Below are positions 19,212 through 28,744 of a stretch of 54,701 bases of DNA, piece after piece; the first letter of the stretch is position 1; each line of letters starts with the position of its first letter. Source of the stretch: Vagococcus acidifermentans (GTDB lineage Bacteria > Bacillota > Bacilli > Lactobacillales > Vagococcaceae). Made by a program: the position numbers and the translations under genes. The stretch lies in assembly GCF_003987655.1 (NCBI RefSeq), contig NZ_NGKC01000017.1:1-54701 (forward strand). Reading direction: 5' to 3'. The notes below the pieces were generated by a model. It ran no database searches, was not told the origin of the DNA, and saw only the letters and a program-made list of their open reading frames with translations.

Positions 19212-20084
19212 ACCTAAAGGACTCTTTCCGTAGATTAGATTGAAAAGATGGTGAAGAGCATTGGCGTAATCAGTCTGCTTTAAGGTTGACTCGAAAAACT
19301 CGATGATGTCTTCGCAAGTCTCTTTTCCGGAAGGGTCTCCTTTTTGAATTTTAAGCAAGCCTTGGAGAAATAATTCGAAAATAGTTAAAATCAGGTATTG
19401 AGGCTTACCAATAGCAGCAAATCTGTCGTTAAACTTTTTCAGCAAATACTCAGCTGATGCGAGCTCATTTCTGCTAATCAAGCTGAGACAAGCGTGGAGA
19501 TAAAAATCAATAGAATAAATAGCTGTAGAATCGCTTGTTAATTGAGTTGGCAATGCCCGTTCTGCAAAAACCACCAAACTATCGCTGCTAAAATGAAAAT
19601 AAATATTTGCAGCAATGAAGGCCTCATATTTCCCCCATGTCTCACAATCAAATAAGTACTTTTCTAACTCTTCAATATTCGTCTGGGTGTCAGTAAGAAA
19701 AATATTGTCATAAATAGCCTCAGTGACCAAATAGAAGTGGTAATCTCGTATATTGCCCTTTTTTTGATAGGACTCGTTTAAAGAAGCAGCAAATTTTTTA
19801 AATTTAATGGAATTTCGTTCATTCATAAAAGCGTCTAAGATTTGTTCGGCCTGGCTGATGTCTTTATCTACGCTGTTTTCTTCATATTCAAACATAAATT
19901 CTTCGAAAGTCACATTGATTCGATCCAATAAATCGTAAAAATTTGTCAGGTTGATATCACTATCACCTTTTTCAAACAAACGTAAAAATTGAACGGAGAT
20001 AATATTTTTAGCTGTATCTTTCGCTGTATATCCTTTTCTTTTTCGAAAATCGGCAAATAATGGCCCAAAGTTCTTCTCTTTCAT
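19185..20084 (-). CDS. Rgg/MutR-type transcriptional regulator (second copy type)
   Basis: I choose the ATG at 20084 (MKEKNFGPLFADFRKRKGYT), preceded on the minus strand by AGGAGTGAG; the ORF could start earlier but without a site. The 299-residue protein has an XRE HTH in residues 5-60 (TAKDTAKNIISVQFLRLFEKG) and a helical C-terminal domain as in Rgg regulators, with LEKYLFDCETWGKYE, a typical Rgg segment. It is only distantly similar to the regulator at 749. An inverted repeat TTGTG-N8-CACAA at 20102-20119 sits in its leader and may be an operator. Confidence 0.8.
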   Translation of the reverse strand: MKEKNFGPLFADFRKRKGYTAKDTAKNIISVQFLRLFEKGDSDINLTNFYDLLDRINVTFEEFMFEYEENSVDKDISQAEQILDAFMNERNSIKFKKFAASLNESYQKKGNIRDYHFYLVTEAIYDNIFLTDTQTNIEELEKYLFDCETWGKYEAFIAANIYFHFSSDSLVVFAERALPTQLTSDSTAIYSIDFYLHACLSLISRNELASAEYLLKKFNDRFAAIGKPQYLILTIFELFLQGLLKIQKGDPSGKETCEDIIEFFESTLKQTDYANALHHLFNLIYGKSPLGKNRRNRMK

Positions 20085-20252
20085 AAAAAAACTCACTCCT
20101 GTTGTGATAAATAACACAAGTATAGCATAAATAGTTTTGTTTTAGTGTGAAGCGACGGATTGTAAAAATTAAGCTAGACAACCAAAAAAGACTAAGCAGT
20201 TAAAATGGTTATCATTTTTCAAACAGGGAAGCGTGTCAGATGAAATAATTAT

Positions 20253-20342
20253 ATGCTGAATTTACCTACTGTGATGGCAGCGGATATTTTGGTTACGATT
20301 AGTGTCATGCTAAATGTCATCATTCGAAAGCCTACCTCTTGA
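20253..20342 (+). CDS. Possible short hydrophobic peptide (29 codons)
   Basis: The ORF encodes a mostly hydrophobic peptide with the core ILVTISVMLNVII and a basic end RKPTS. Its length and position, divergent from an Rgg-type regulator, are those of SHP pheromone genes. Against this, there is no good ribosome binding site before the ATG, and no acidic or glycine-rich mature peptide end as in known SHPs. It could equally be a remnant of a membrane-protein gene. Confidence 0.2.
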   Translation: MLNLPTVMAADILVTISVMLNVIIRKPTS

Positions 20343-20410
20343 TAAGGAATAAAGTCGACTGGAGATTAAACTAGTGCCGGTTATCTTGCTATTTAGGCTT
20401 GATTAGACCA

Positions 20411-20452
20411 TGAACACCTCATGTATTCAGTTCTTCAAACATGAGGTGTTCA
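20411..20452. repeat. Perfect 14-bp inverted repeat downstream of the his operon
   Basis: TGAACACCTCATGT and its exact complement flank a 14-base loop. Neither side carries a T run, so this is not a classical intrinsic terminator, although it lies where the his mRNA should end and could protect its 3' end. Confidence 0.6.
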
Positions 20453-20535
20453 CAATTTAACTATCAAAACGTGTCAATCAATAAAAGCCTTTTTTAGAAA
20501 TTTTATTTGTTAAGCAGAAAGGCAAATACCAAATG

Positions 20536-20850
20536 TTAAAGTAGATTGATGTCGCGCCGCCCGTCTGTCCGGCTGATTTTGCCTTCGCGCTTTTCCAGTT
20601 CTGCCTGCAGTTTTTCCAGAGAGATATCTTTTTCCGCCAAAAGTACCAGACAATGGTACGTCAAATCAGCCATTTCGCTGATTAACTCTTCCTCATCATC
20701 ATTTTTTGCGGCAATCACGACTTCTGTGGCTTCTTCGCCGACTTTTTTCAAAATTTTATCCAACCCTTCATCAAACAGGTAGTTCGTGTATGAACCTGAT
20801 TGAGGGGTTATTTTGCGTTGACGGATTTTTTCATACAGTGACTCAATCAT
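20536..20850 (-). CDS. hisE: Phosphoribosyl-ATP pyrophosphatase
   Basis: Second step of histidine synthesis. The 104-residue product has the all-alpha MazG-like fold with [15 protein letters not shown] and [17 protein letters not shown] carrying the metal-binding acids. It is free-standing, not fused to HisI. It overlaps hisI by 8 bases and is the last gene of the operon. Confidence 0.95.
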   Translation of the reverse strand: MIESLYEKIRQRKITPQSGSYTNYLFDEGLDKILKKVGEEATEVVIAAKNDDEEELISEMADLTYHCLVLLAEKDISLEKLQAELEKREGKISRTDGRRDINLL

Positions 20851-21181
20851 TCATCTGTTCTCCTTTCGCCAAAAGTGTATTGAAGAAACAGCTGTGGGCG
20901 CCAGTGTGGCAAGCTGGCCCAGTTTGTTCTACAGTAATCAGCAACGTATCCAAGTCGCAGTCTAAGGTGATACGTTTGACGGTTTGCGTGTGTCCGCTCG
21001 TTTCTCCTTTATGCCAGAGCTGACTGCGCGAGCGGGAGTAAAACCACGTCTGGCCCGTCTCTAGTGTTTTTTGGTAGCTCTCTTCATTCATGTATGCCAG
21101 CATCAATACGTCGTTTGTCTTTTCTTCAACGATGATGGCCGGCACCAGTCCTTTTGAAAAATCAGGGTGCAGTGTGTTCAT
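20843..21181 (-). CDS. hisI: Phosphoribosyl-AMP cyclohydrolase
   Basis: Third step of the pathway. The 112-residue protein shows [17 protein letters not shown] and the zinc-binding cysteines in LDCDLDTLL and [12 protein letters not shown]. Overlaps with hisF (ATGA) and hisE indicate coupled translation. Monofunctional length. Confidence 0.95.
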   Translation of the reverse strand: MNTLHPDFSKGLVPAIIVEEKTNDVLMLAYMNEESYQKTLETGQTWFYSRSRSQLWHKGETSGHTQTVKRITLDCDLDTLLITVEQTGPACHTGAHSCFFNTLLAKGEQMND

Positions 21182-21933
21182 AGTCTGACTGTCACTCCTT
21201 GCTCATGTAAATACTGTTTGAGGTCGCCGATTAGAATATCGCCGTAGTGAAAGACACTCGCAGCCAGCGCACCGGTCGCACGCGTTTTTTGGAAAACATC
21301 CAAGACATGTGACGCTTCGCCGCAACCGCCTGAGGCAATGACGGGCACGGCAACTGCTTCACTGACTGCCGCAGTTAACGGCAAGTCATAGCCGGCCTTT
21401 GTGCCATCGGCGTCCATGCTTGTCAACAAGATTTCACCGGCTCCCAGCTTAACCGCCTGTTTTGCCCATGTGAGCACATCAAGCCCAGTGTCTTTTCTGC
21501 CGCCGTGGGTGTAGACGTGCCAAGAATCGCCGTGTTTTTTAGCATCAATTGCCACAACAATACACTGGCTGCCGAATTTTTCGGCTCCTTGGCGGATCAG
21601 CTCGGGCTCGGCAATGGCAGAGGAGTTTATTGACACTTTGTCAGCGCCGGCCATCAGGAGTGTCTGCATGTCAGCGACGCTCCGGATGCCGCCGCCGACC
21701 GTAAAGGGGATGAATACCTGTTCGGCCGTTTCCTTGACGACATCGACCATTGTTTGCCGATTGCTGCTCGTTGCTGTGATATCAAGAAAAACCAGTTCAT
21801 CTGCTCCTGCGTCATTATAGGCTTTGGCAATTTCAACAGGCGAGCCGATTGTTTTCAGATTAACAAAATTAACGCCTTTGACCACTTTACCGTCTGTCAC
21901 ATCCAGACAGGGGATAATCCGTTTAGCCAGCAT
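21178..21933 (-). CDS. hisF: Imidazole glycerol phosphate synthase, cyclase subunit
   Basis: A TIM-barrel enzyme that works with HisH; it releases IGP and AICAR, the latter going to PurH. At 251 residues it has both catalytic aspartates, Asp11 in [10 protein letters not shown] and Asp130 in VVAIDAKK, and the phosphate motifs VGGGIRS and VIASGGCGE. It overlaps hisA by 11 bases. Confidence 0.97.
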   Translation of the reverse strand: MLAKRIIPCLDVTDGKVVKGVNFVNLKTIGSPVEIAKAYNDAGADELVFLDITATSSNRQTMVDVVKETAEQVFIPFTVGGGIRSVADMQTLLMAGADKVSINSSAIAEPELIRQGAEKFGSQCIVVAIDAKKHGDSWHVYTHGGRKDTGLDVLTWAKQAVKLGAGEILLTSMDADGTKAGYDLPLTAAVSEAVAVPVIASGGCGEASHVLDVFQKTRATGALAASVFHYGDILIGDLKQYLHEQGVTVRL

Positions 21934-22645
21934 CCGCTGACACCTCCTTCATTTCTTCCAAGGTGATTTGACCGCTGTAGTAGGCTTTGCCGACGATTGC
22001 ACCTGACAGCCCCAGCTTCGCCAGTGCCGTCAAGTCTGCTTTATTGCGGACACCGCCGGAAGCGATGACAGCGATGTTCAACTCATCCAAGAGCTGCTGG
22101 TAGTGGGGGAGAGTCGGACCGGTGAGGGTGCCGTCTTTGGCGATGTCAGTGTAAATCAACGTACTGACACCGGCTTTTTGCATTGCCAGAGCCAATGTCA
22201 GAAAATCTGTTTCACTGACGTTCAGCCAGCCATCAACAGCGACTTGTCCATTTTTTGCATCAATGCCGACAGCAATCTGCTTGCCATATTTGGCGACTGC
22301 TTCTTTGACCAGCTCAGGACGGGAGAGGGCGGCTGAGCCGATAATCACCCGGTCAATTCCGGCCGACAGGTAGTCGTCAATTTGCGTCATTGTCCGAATG
22401 CCGCCGCCGACTTGGATAAAGGAGCTGGTCTGTCGTTTAATCTGTTTGATTAAATCGGCGTTGACTGCTTCACCCGTCAGGGCGCCGTCCAAATCAATGA
22501 TATGGAGATGTGTCATGCCGGCCTGCTGGAAAACGGCCGCCTGTTTCAAAGGGTCTGGATTGACGACGGTCTGTTTGGTAAAATCCCCCTGATAAAGCCG
22601 TACACATTGTCCGTCTTTGATATCAATAGCCGGTAAAATATTCAT
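21923..22645 (-). CDS. hisA: ProFAR isomerase
   Basis: A TIM-barrel Amadori isomerase, paralogous to HisF. The 240-residue product has Asp8 in LPAIDIKDG and Asp129 in AVGIDAKNG as catalytic acids, and VGGGIRT and IASGGVRN as phosphate loops. It is coupled to hisH by a 4-base overlap. Confidence 0.97.
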   Translation of the reverse strand: MNILPAIDIKDGQCVRLYQGDFTKQTVVNPDPLKQAAVFQQAGMTHLHIIDLDGALTGEAVNADLIKQIKRQTSSFIQVGGGIRTMTQIDDYLSAGIDRVIIGSAALSRPELVKEAVAKYGKQIAVGIDAKNGQVAVDGWLNVSETDFLTLALAMQKAGVSTLIYTDIAKDGTLTGPTLPHYQQLLDELNIAVIASGGVRNKADLTALAKLGLSGAIVGKAYYSGQITLEEMKEVSADAG

Positions 22646-23250
22646 GAATAGATAGCCTCCTTAAAGTTTTGCAAAATGTTCAATCCTGTCCCGGCACTTT
22701 TTTCCGGATGAAATTGAATACCGAAAATGTTGTCCCGGGCGATGATGGCCGGGACAGCGACTGCATAGTCAGCTGTGGCCAGCACCATGTCGGCGGGGCA
22801 GTCAGCATAAAATGAATGGACGAAGTACGTCCACTGTCCGGCAATCCTCTTAGTCAGCGGATGCTCTGTTCTGACCGTCAGCTGATTCCACCCCATATGC
22901 GGTACCGGGAAGTCCCTGTGTTCAGGTAGAGGCCGGCAGATGCCGGGAATCAGGCCCAAGCCGTCGGTCATTTGATGTTCCAGACTGCCTTCCAACAGCA
23001 GCTGCATTCCAAGACAAATCCCGAGGATGGGTTTCCCGTCGGCGGCAGCGCGTTTAATGACTGGGCACAATTTCTTGTCGACCAGTTTTTGCATGGCCGC
23101 CGGGTAAGCGCCGACTCCCGGCAGTATCAGTCCGTCTGCTTGTTCGATCAGTTCCGGGTCATCCGACAGCTGGCTAGGCAGACCGACAGCTGACAAAGCG
23201 GCCTGAATACTGCGGATATTGCCGGTGTCATAGTCGATGATGACAATCAT
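22642..23250 (-). CDS. hisH: Imidazole glycerol phosphate synthase, glutaminase subunit
   Basis: A class I glutamine amidotransferase supplying ammonia to HisF. The 202-residue protein begins MIVIIDYDTGNIRSI, with oxyanion segment LPGVGAY, nucleophile Cys79 in GICLGMQ, and the triad His/Glu in GIQFHPEKS. It starts 2 bases after the end of hisB. Confidence 0.96.
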   Translation of the reverse strand: MIVIIDYDTGNIRSIQAALSAVGLPSQLSDDPELIEQADGLILPGVGAYPAAMQKLVDKKLCPVIKRAAADGKPILGICLGMQLLLEGSLEHQMTDGLGLIPGICRPLPEHRDFPVPHMGWNQLTVRTEHPLTKRIAGQWTYFVHSFYADCPADMVLATADYAVAVPAIIARDNIFGIQFHPEKSAGTGLNILQNFKEAIYS

Positions 23251-23251
23251 G

Positions 23252-23836
23252 CTACAGCAGCCCCTTTGTGGAGTTAATCCCTTTGATTTCCGGATTGATG
23301 GTGACAGCTTCTCGCAGTGCCCGGCCGGTCGCCTTGAACAATGATTCGATTTTATGGTGTGTGTTGCTGCCGTACAGAACTTTCAAATGCAAGGTCATGC
23401 GGGCGTTAAAAGCCAGCGCCCGAAAGAATTCTTCCGTCAGTTCAGTCTCAAAGTTGCCTAAAATCGGTGTCGCAAATGATTCGTCAAAGACCAGAAACGA
23501 CCGCCCGCTCAAATCCAGCGAACAACACCCCAGCGCTTCATCCATCGGCACAAAACTCGTGCCGTAGCGGTTGATGCCGGCTTTGTCGCCGAGTGCTTCC
23601 AGCAGCGCTTGTCCCAGCACGATGCCCACATCTTCCACCGTGTGATGCGCGTCTATTTCTAAATCACCGTCGACTTGCACCACTAGAGACAGCCGTGCGT
23701 GTCTGGCGAAGAGAGTCAGCATATGGTCGAAGAAGCCGACTCCTGTGCGGATTTCAACAGGGTCTTGCGCATCCAGATTAAGTGTCAGGTCGATAGTTGT
23801 TTCGGTAGTTTTTCGTTTGATTGAGCTGTTTCTCAT
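23252..23836 (-). CDS. hisB: Imidazole glycerol phosphate dehydratase (monofunctional)
   Basis: The ATG at 23836 follows AAAGGAGGAAAC and overlaps the hisD stop as ATGA; the longer ORF from 23857 starts inside hisD. The 194-residue product has the manganese-binding repeats [12 protein letters not shown] and [11 protein letters not shown], with a second [11 protein letters not shown] set. The length excludes the fused phosphatase of E. coli HisB, so histidinol-phosphate phosphatase must be encoded elsewhere. Confidence 0.96.
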   Translation of the reverse strand: MRNSSIKRKTTETTIDLTLNLDAQDPVEIRTGVGFFDHMLTLFARHARLSLVVQVDGDLEIDAHHTVEDVGIVLGQALLEALGDKAGINRYGTSFVPMDEALGCCSLDLSGRSFLVFDESFATPILGNFETELTEEFFRALAFNARMTLHLKVLYGSNTHHKIESLFKATGRALREAVTINPEIKGINSTKGLL

Positions 23837-25128
23837 TCTGTTTCCTCCTTTTGGCATCTGATTTCAACTGCTCGGGCGTGTGCTTCCAGCCCTTCCGCTC
23901 TGGCGATTAGGGCGATGTTTTCACAGTCATCGGTGAGAGCGTTCTGGCTGTAATAGGTAAACTGCGAGTATTTGATAAAGTCTGTCGTGTTGAGAGGGGA
24001 ATAAAAACGTGCTGTCCCGTCGGTCGGGAGCACATGGTTTCCTCCTGATAAATAATCGCCTACCGGCTCTGATGTGTAGTCTCCCAGAAAGATGGAGCCG
24101 GCATGCCGAATTTGGTTCAGGCGCATCATCGGCTCGGTCATCTGAATTTCCAAATGTTCCGGCGCAATGGCGTTGGCGATGGCGAACATGTCTTCTTCGT
24201 TGTCTGCGAGAATAATTGCACCGAAATCAGCGAGTGCCTGCCGGGCGATTGTTTTCCGCGGCAGCGATGCCACTTGTTTATCCAGCTCTGTCGCCACCTC
24301 ATCAGCCAGCTCAGCGTTGTTGGTAATCAGCATGGCTCTGGCCATGACATCATGTTCTGCCTGTGATAGCAGGTCGGCAGCAACAAATGCCGGATTGGCA
24401 CTGTCATCTGCCAGTACAGCAATCTCTGACGGGCCGGCAATCATGTCGATAGCAGTGACACCGTAAACTTGTTTTTTAGCAGTCGCCACATAAATATTCC
24501 CCGGGCCGACGATTTTATCAACTTTCGGGATGGTCTCAGTACCATACGCCAGTGCAGCGATTGCCTGCGCTCCGCCGATTTGATACACATCATCCACGCC
24601 TGCCAGCTTGGCAGCGGCCAAAATAGCGGCAGGGATGCCGTTTTTACCGGGAGGTGTGACCATGACGATGCGGCCCACACCTGCCAGTTTTGCCGGAAGG
24701 ACATTCATCAGTACCGAAGAAGGGTAGGCGGCAGTTCCGCCAGGCACATAGACGCCGACAGCATCCAGAGGGGTTACCAGCTGCCCGCGCACAACCCCTT
24801 TCCGGCTTGTGTCAATAAACCCGTTCGGTAATTGTTTCTGGTGGAATGACAAAATATTTTCTTTTGCCTGTTTTAACGCAGAAAGTAGGGAATCATCCAA
24901 ATCTGTGATTGCTTTTTTCAGTGCGGCATCCGGCACTTTTAGAGTCTCCAACTGTACAGCATCAAACGCAAGTGTCAGTTCCTTCAAGGCACTATCACCG
25001 GCAGTTCTGACTTGCTGAATGATATCGCGCACCTGCTGTTCGATTTGCTGGTTATCGGTTTGCTGCGTTTGCCGCTGAGTGCGCAGTTCGTTCAGTATGC
25101 TTTCTCTATTTCCCTCGAAACGCTTCAT
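23833..25128 (-). CDS. hisD: Histidinol dehydrogenase
   Basis: The zinc enzyme performs the last two oxidations to histidine. The 431-residue protein has [34 protein letters not shown], and the [11 protein letters not shown] and QAEHD segments that hold zinc and catalytic ligands; [10 protein letters not shown] and GNHVLPT lie further on. Coupled to hisG by an ATGA overlap. Confidence 0.97.
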   Translation of the reverse strand: MKRFEGNRESILNELRTQRQTQQTDNQQIEQQVRDIIQQVRTAGDSALKELTLAFDAVQLETLKVPDAALKKAITDLDDSLLSALKQAKENILSFHQKQLPNGFIDTSRKGVVRGQLVTPLDAVGVYVPGGTAAYPSSVLMNVLPAKLAGVGRIVMVTPPGKNGIPAAILAAAKLAGVDDVYQIGGAQAIAALAYGTETIPKVDKIVGPGNIYVATAKKQVYGVTAIDMIAGPSEIAVLADDSANPAFVAADLLSQAEHDVMARAMLITNNAELADEVATELDKQVASLPRKTIARQALADFGAIILADNEEDMFAIANAIAPEHLEIQMTEPMMRLNQIRHAGSIFLGDYTSEPVGDYLSGGNHVLPTDGTARFYSPLNTTDFIKYSQFTYYSQNALTDDCENIALIARAEGLEAHARAVEIRCQKEETE

Positions 25129-25769
25129 ATACGTTGTCTCCTTTCAATAATTTCCTCTTCTAACTGGTCGATAAGTCTGAAAATTTCTTTGCGTCTGCGC
25201 TTCAGCGCGGCTTTATTCACAATCAGCCGTGTGGATATCGGGCAAATGTCTTCAAAGACTTTCAGGCCGTTTTCTTTCAAGGTTGACCCTGTTTCAACAA
25301 TGTCGACAATGGCATCTGCCAAATTGACCAGTGGAGCAATCTCCACTGAACCTTCGATTTTAATGATGTTGATATCCTCGCCTTTTTTTTGAAAGAAATC
25401 TTCGGTCACTGTCGGGTATTTCGTGGCAATTGTTTTCCGTTTATAATCGTCCGGGTCAAAATCAGCAACAGACGCTAGAGAGAAACGACATTTGCCGATT
25501 TCCAAATCCAACATTTCATAATAGCCGTACAGGTCTTCAAGCAAGGTGTCTTTGCCGACGATGCCGATGTCGGCAATGCCGTGTTTGACGTAAGTCGTGA
25601 CATCCGGGGCTTTGGCAAGCAAGAAGTGATAAGGGCTCTTTTTTTCCGTGAACACCAGCTGCCGCCGTTTGTCGGCAAGGACTTGACAGTCGATGCCGGC
25701 GGCGCTCAGCAGCTTGACAGCTTCCTTTTCTATTCTGCCTTTGGTTAATGCGATCATCAGCGGTTTCAT
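25125..25769 (-). CDS. hisG: ATP phosphoribosyltransferase, short catalytic subunit
   Basis: First step of the pathway. The start at 25769 ([17 protein letters not shown]) overlaps the hisZ stop as ATGA and follows GGAGG. At 214 residues this is the short HisG, which lacks the C-terminal histidine-binding domain and needs HisZ; both are present and adjacent. PRPP loop: [13 protein letters not shown]. An in-frame extension upstream lies within hisZ and is rejected. Confidence 0.95.
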   Translation of the reverse strand: MKPLMIALTKGRIEKEAVKLLSAAGIDCQVLADKRRQLVFTEKKSPYHFLLAKAPDVTTYVKHGIADIGIVGKDTLLEDLYGYYEMLDLEIGKCRFSLASVADFDPDDYKRKTIATKYPTVTEDFFQKKGEDINIIKIEGSVEIAPLVNLADAIVDIVETGSTLKENGLKVFEDICPISTRLIVNKAALKRRRKEIFRLIDQLEEEIIERRQRI

Positions 25770-26956
25770 TCCCCATCCTCCTTCAAACAGATATCTTGCC
25801 GGCCGCTTTCTGTCAGGACAATCACTTTGTCGTAGTGCCATTGTTTGGCAAAAGCAATACTGTCCGGCAGTTCATCAAACAGACTCAAACGTGCATTTTT
25901 TTCGGTTGTTTGCAGCTGCCGTGCTTTGCCGGTCTGAGCGGTATCAAAGTGTATTAGAATGGCAGGCGCTTGCAGTTTTGGAAACAAGTTTAATTTATAC
26001 TGTAAGGCAATCAGTGCATCTAAATTAAACGCGAGTCCCACGGCCGGTGTTTCGGGAAAACCAAAATAATTCAGCAGGGAATCATAACGGCCGCCGTTGA
26101 AAACAGCATCGGGCGCGGAATCGGCATAGCCGGCAAACATCACGCCTGAATAGTAGCTCAACGTCGGCACGGTGCATAAATCCACTGAAACCGACAACTC
26201 CGGCTGGGTCGCCATCAATGTCTGATAAATCTGAAGCACCTCATCGAAAGCCTCGTGGATGACCGGATGGGACGTGACCTGTTTGGCCCGTCGAATAGTA
26301 TCGACCGGGTCGCCGATCAGCCGCGGCAGCATTAAAATGAAAGCATCCAAATCACTGGGGTGCGCTGCCACGAACCGGCGCAGCTCAGTCAGATTCTTCT
26401 GAATCAGCAGATTGGTCAAGTATTGCTGCTGTGTGTGCTCAAAACCGCTGATTTTCATCAACGTGTGATAAATGGCAGCATGGCTGAGTTCGATATGAAA
26501 GTCTTTTATCTGCAGCTTGCGCAACACTTCTTCTGCGCACAACAGACAGTTAATCTCAGCTTTGTGCGAGGCGTAGCCGACAACTTCCACGCCGATTTGT
26601 GTCCACTCGTTGCGGCTGCCGGACAAGTCTTCGTTGGCACGAAAAATTTTCCCGCTGTAATACAGCTGAAGCGGCAGGCTGATGTTGGCGGAAGAAATCA
26701 CCCGTGCCACCGGCGAAGTCATATCGGGACGGAGGACAATCAATCGTCCTTTAGCATCAAACAGGCGGTACAATGACAGGGTTTGTTTTGCTTGCTGGTT
26801 AAACACGTCTTCAAATTCCATGACAGGGGTCTCAATACGGTGGAACCCTCTGTCGGCAAACACCTGGCATATTTGTTTTTCCATGTCATATGTGCCCTCA
26901 GCTTCTCGGAACAATTTGTCTTTTGTACCGGCCGGCAGGCTTTTTTTCCATACCAT
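25766..26956 (-). CDS. hisZ: ATP phosphoribosyltransferase regulatory subunit
   Basis: A HisRS-like protein without synthetase activity that combines with short HisG and gives feedback control. The 396-residue product has the class II core ([33 protein letters not shown] split around residue 115, and [14 protein letters not shown]), but it is the first gene of an otherwise complete his operon and is paired with short HisG, so HisZ rather than HisS is right. AAAGGAG precedes the ATG at 26956. Confidence 0.93.
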   Translation of the reverse strand: MVWKKSLPAGTKDKLFREAEGTYDMEKQICQVFADRGFHRIETPVMEFEDVFNQQAKQTLSLYRLFDAKGRLIVLRPDMTSPVARVISSANISLPLQLYYSGKIFRANEDLSGSRNEWTQIGVEVVGYASHKAEINCLLCAEEVLRKLQIKDFHIELSHAAIYHTLMKISGFEHTQQQYLTNLLIQKNLTELRRFVAAHPSDLDAFILMLPRLIGDPVDTIRRAKQVTSHPVIHEAFDEVLQIYQTLMATQPELSVSVDLCTVPTLSYYSGVMFAGYADSAPDAVFNGGRYDSLLNYFGFPETPAVGLAFNLDALIALQYKLNLFPKLQAPAILIHFDTAQTGKARQLQTTEKNARLSLFDELPDSIAFAKQWHYDKVIVLTESGRQDICLKEDGE

Positions 26957-26978
26957 GAAATCAAACTCCTTTCAAATA

Positions 26979-27014
26979 AAAAAAAGTCCCCTTGACAATT
27001 ATTGTCAAGAGGAC
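26979..27014 (-). terminator. T-box attenuator terminator
   Basis: GTCCTCTTGACAAT pairs with ATTGTCAAGGGGAC (one G-T pair), directly followed by a T run on the minus strand. It is formed when the antiterminator is not stabilised. Confidence 0.92.
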
Positions 27015-27271
27015 GGGAATACATACTCACGCGGTGCCACCTCATTTTGTTTCTATTTTACAATAGAAACCTCAGTTAGTCCGGAAGAACTAAACGCAAT
27101 AACGGGCGCACCGTTTTTTCCTACTAGCAAATTTCAGAAAAACGACTCAAAGATGTGTTCGCAAAAAGTTCGGCTGTCCTTTTTCACCGGCCAAGGACTC
27201 TCTGAAGCGTGGACTGTTTACTACTTGTTCTTCTCTTTGTCTTTTAATCAAATTCTCATAATGATTTAATT
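26979..27271 (-). promoter_or_regulatory. T-box leader, histidine specific, in front of hisZ
   Basis: Reading the minus strand: Stem I region with AGTAGTA near 27222; the specifier codon CAC (His) at 27155-27157 in the context GCGAACACATCTTTGAG; the 14-base T-box GAGGTGGCACCGCG at 27030-27043; and an intrinsic terminator at 26986-27014 followed by T7. The class binds uncharged tRNA, which stabilises the antiterminator, so the operon is expressed when histidyl-tRNA is short. The variable base of the TGGN bulge is C. Confidence 0.93.
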
Positions 27272-27277
27272 GCAGAA

Positions 27278-27306
27278 ATCATAACATATAAGCAGTGCTA
27301 AGTCAA
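27278..27306 (-). promoter_or_regulatory. Promoter of the his operon
   Basis: On the minus strand TTGACT (27301-27306) and TATGAT (27278-27283) are 17 bp apart, immediately upstream of the T-box leader. Confidence 0.8.
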
Positions 27307-27361
27307 ACAACATCTGGGAGAATCGGTCCTTTTTTTTAATAATGATTCCGGAAAAAATTAC

Positions 27362-27404
27362 TTGATTAGTCGTAGTAAAAAGAGTATACTGATTTTACTA
27401 CGAC
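27362..27404 (+). promoter_or_regulatory. padR promoter with a 12-bp palindromic operator
   Basis: TTGATT (27362-27367) and TATACT (27385-27390) are spaced by 17 bp. The perfect inverted repeat GTCGTAGTAAAA (27369-27380) and TTTTACTACGAC (27393-27404) surrounds the -10 box. PadR proteins usually repress their own operon through such dyads. Confidence 0.75.
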
Positions 27405-27441
27405 AGATAAAGTACGTCAGACGAAGTAAAGGTGTGATGCT

Positions 27442-27765
27442 ATGATTAGCAGTGACATAATGCGGGGTTATAACGACTTGTTGATTTTGTCGGTCCTTTT
27501 GGACGGCGATTCATACGGGTATGAGATTTCCAAACGAATCCGCGATATTTCAGAAGAGCGTTACGTCATCAAAGAGACCACCCTCTATTCTGCTTTTGCC
27601 AGATTGGAAAAAAACGGCTTCATCACATCCTATCCGGGTGATAAGACGCATGGCAAACCGCGGACGTATTACAAACTTACCGCTGCAGGTTTGGCTCATT
27701 TCATTGAAAAACAGGAAGAGTGGCAAGTGACGAAGGTAGTTGTTGATAAATTTTTAGGAGGCTGA
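27442..27765 (+). CDS. PadR-family transcriptional regulator
   Basis: A 107-residue winged-helix protein with the PadR pattern: LLILSVLLDGDSYGYEISKRI, then ETTLYSAFARLEKNGFI as recognition helix, and GKPRTYYKLTAAGLAHF for the wing. The dyad at 27369-27404 overlaps its promoter. It precedes a HAAS-domain membrane protein by 4 bp, the usual PadR/DUF1700 pairing. The inducing ligand is unknown. Confidence 0.9.
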   Translation: MISSDIMRGYNDLLILSVLLDGDSYGYEISKRIRDISEERYVIKETTLYSAFARLEKNGFITSYPGDKTHGKPRTYYKLTAAGLAHFIEKQEEWQVTKVVVDKFLGG

Positions 27766-27769
27766 CCTT

Positions 27770-28723
27770 ATGGAGACGATTATTAATTATGTGGAAACGA
27801 TGTTCATTAATTTACCGGAAACAGCTGAGCTGCAGCAGTTGAAACAGGATATTCTGTTGAACATGGAAGATAAATACAATGAATTGAAAGCAGCAGGGAA
27901 AAGTGAAAATGAAGCTGTCGGCACGGTCATCTCCGAGTTTGGCAATTTGGATGAAATTATCGATGAGATGGACAGCGAAGGAGGACAGTTTGAAGAGGAT
28001 GTAGAGCTGCTGCCGGTAGTGGATATGGCTGAGGCATCGAATTATGTGGCAGTCAGACGCAAAACGGGGTTCAATATTGCTTGCGGGGTGCTGTTTTGTA
28101 TGCTGGGCGTGGCGTCCCTCCTAGCTGTGCAGGGGTGGGCAAACGGCAACGAACAGTTGGAACTAATCGGACTGGTGCCGCTTTTTCTGCTGGCGGCAGT
28201 TGGTGTCGGTCTGTTCATCGTCAGCGGTTTTCGCTTGAAACCTTTTGAATACATGGAAAAATCCTTTGTGCTGACAGGTACTACCCGCAAAGAAATCGAT
28301 CGCCAGAAGGAAACATACTACCGCTCTTATGTGGTCAGTATCACAGCTGGTGTGATGATTTGTATCATTTCTATGGTGGCGATTTTCGTGGCGGAAGCTT
28401 TGGCGCCGGACAATGACCAAATGACCCTTTATGCAATCAGCGTCATGCTATTGATTGCGTCGATTGGTGTATTTTTAATCGTCTATGCCGGCAATGTCCA
28501 AGGTGCCTATACGACTCTTTTGGAAAAAGGCAAGAACAGGCAACCGACAAAAGAGGAACTGCAGCGGCGGTCATGGACCAAAAAAATCGCAAGTGTCGTT
28601 TGGACAGCAACGACAGCGGTCTACTTGCTGGCAGGAATTCTGTTTGGAGCTTGGGGAAAAGCATGGATATTGTTTGCCATTGTTGGTATAATAAGTTCGT
28701 TCTGGGAGACCGATGATGACTAA
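27770..28723 (+). CDS. HAAS (DUF1700)-domain membrane protein
   Basis: A 317-residue protein with a soluble helical HAAS domain at residues 1-65 (INLPETAELQQLKQDILLNM ... EAVGTVISEFGNLDEI) and then about six membrane helices (near residues 98-118, 125-150, 185-210, 220-240, 275-300 and 300-315). Such proteins are regularly paired with PadR regulators and are thought to act in the cell envelope, but the function is not known. The ribosome binding site AGGAGG lies across the padR stop. Confidence 0.8.
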   Translation: METIINYVETMFINLPETAELQQLKQDILLNMEDKYNELKAAGKSENEAVGTVISEFGNLDEIIDEMDSEGGQFEEDVELLPVVDMAEASNYVAVRRKTGFNIACGVLFCMLGVASLLAVQGWANGNEQLELIGLVPLFLLAAVGVGLFIVSGFRLKPFEYMEKSFVLTGTTRKEIDRQKETYYRSYVVSITAGVMICIISMVAIFVAEALAPDNDQMTLYAISVMLLIASIGVFLIVYAGNVQGAYTTLLEKGKNRQPTKEELQRRSWTKKIASVVWTATTAVYLLAGILFGAWGKAWILFAIVGIISSFWETDDD

Positions 28724-28744
28724 CAGAGGAGACATGGACGATAC

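Larger units (their letters stand above)
20120..20535. other. 415-bp gap between the Rgg-like gene and hisE
   Basis: It holds a possible 29-codon ORF on the plus strand (20253-20342) and a perfect 14-bp hairpin (20411-20424 with 20439-20452). No other feature is recognised. The his operon must end somewhere here on the minus strand, but I see no T-run terminator for it. Confidence 0.5.

Noticed and set aside
25766-26956. Histidyl-tRNA synthetase (hisS) instead of hisZ
   Set aside because: The gene heads a biosynthetic operon next to short HisG, the defining partner of HisZ.
26682-27269. 195-codon plus-strand ORF over hisZ and its leader
   Set aside because: It runs through the T-box and its terminator in the antisense direction and resembles no protein.
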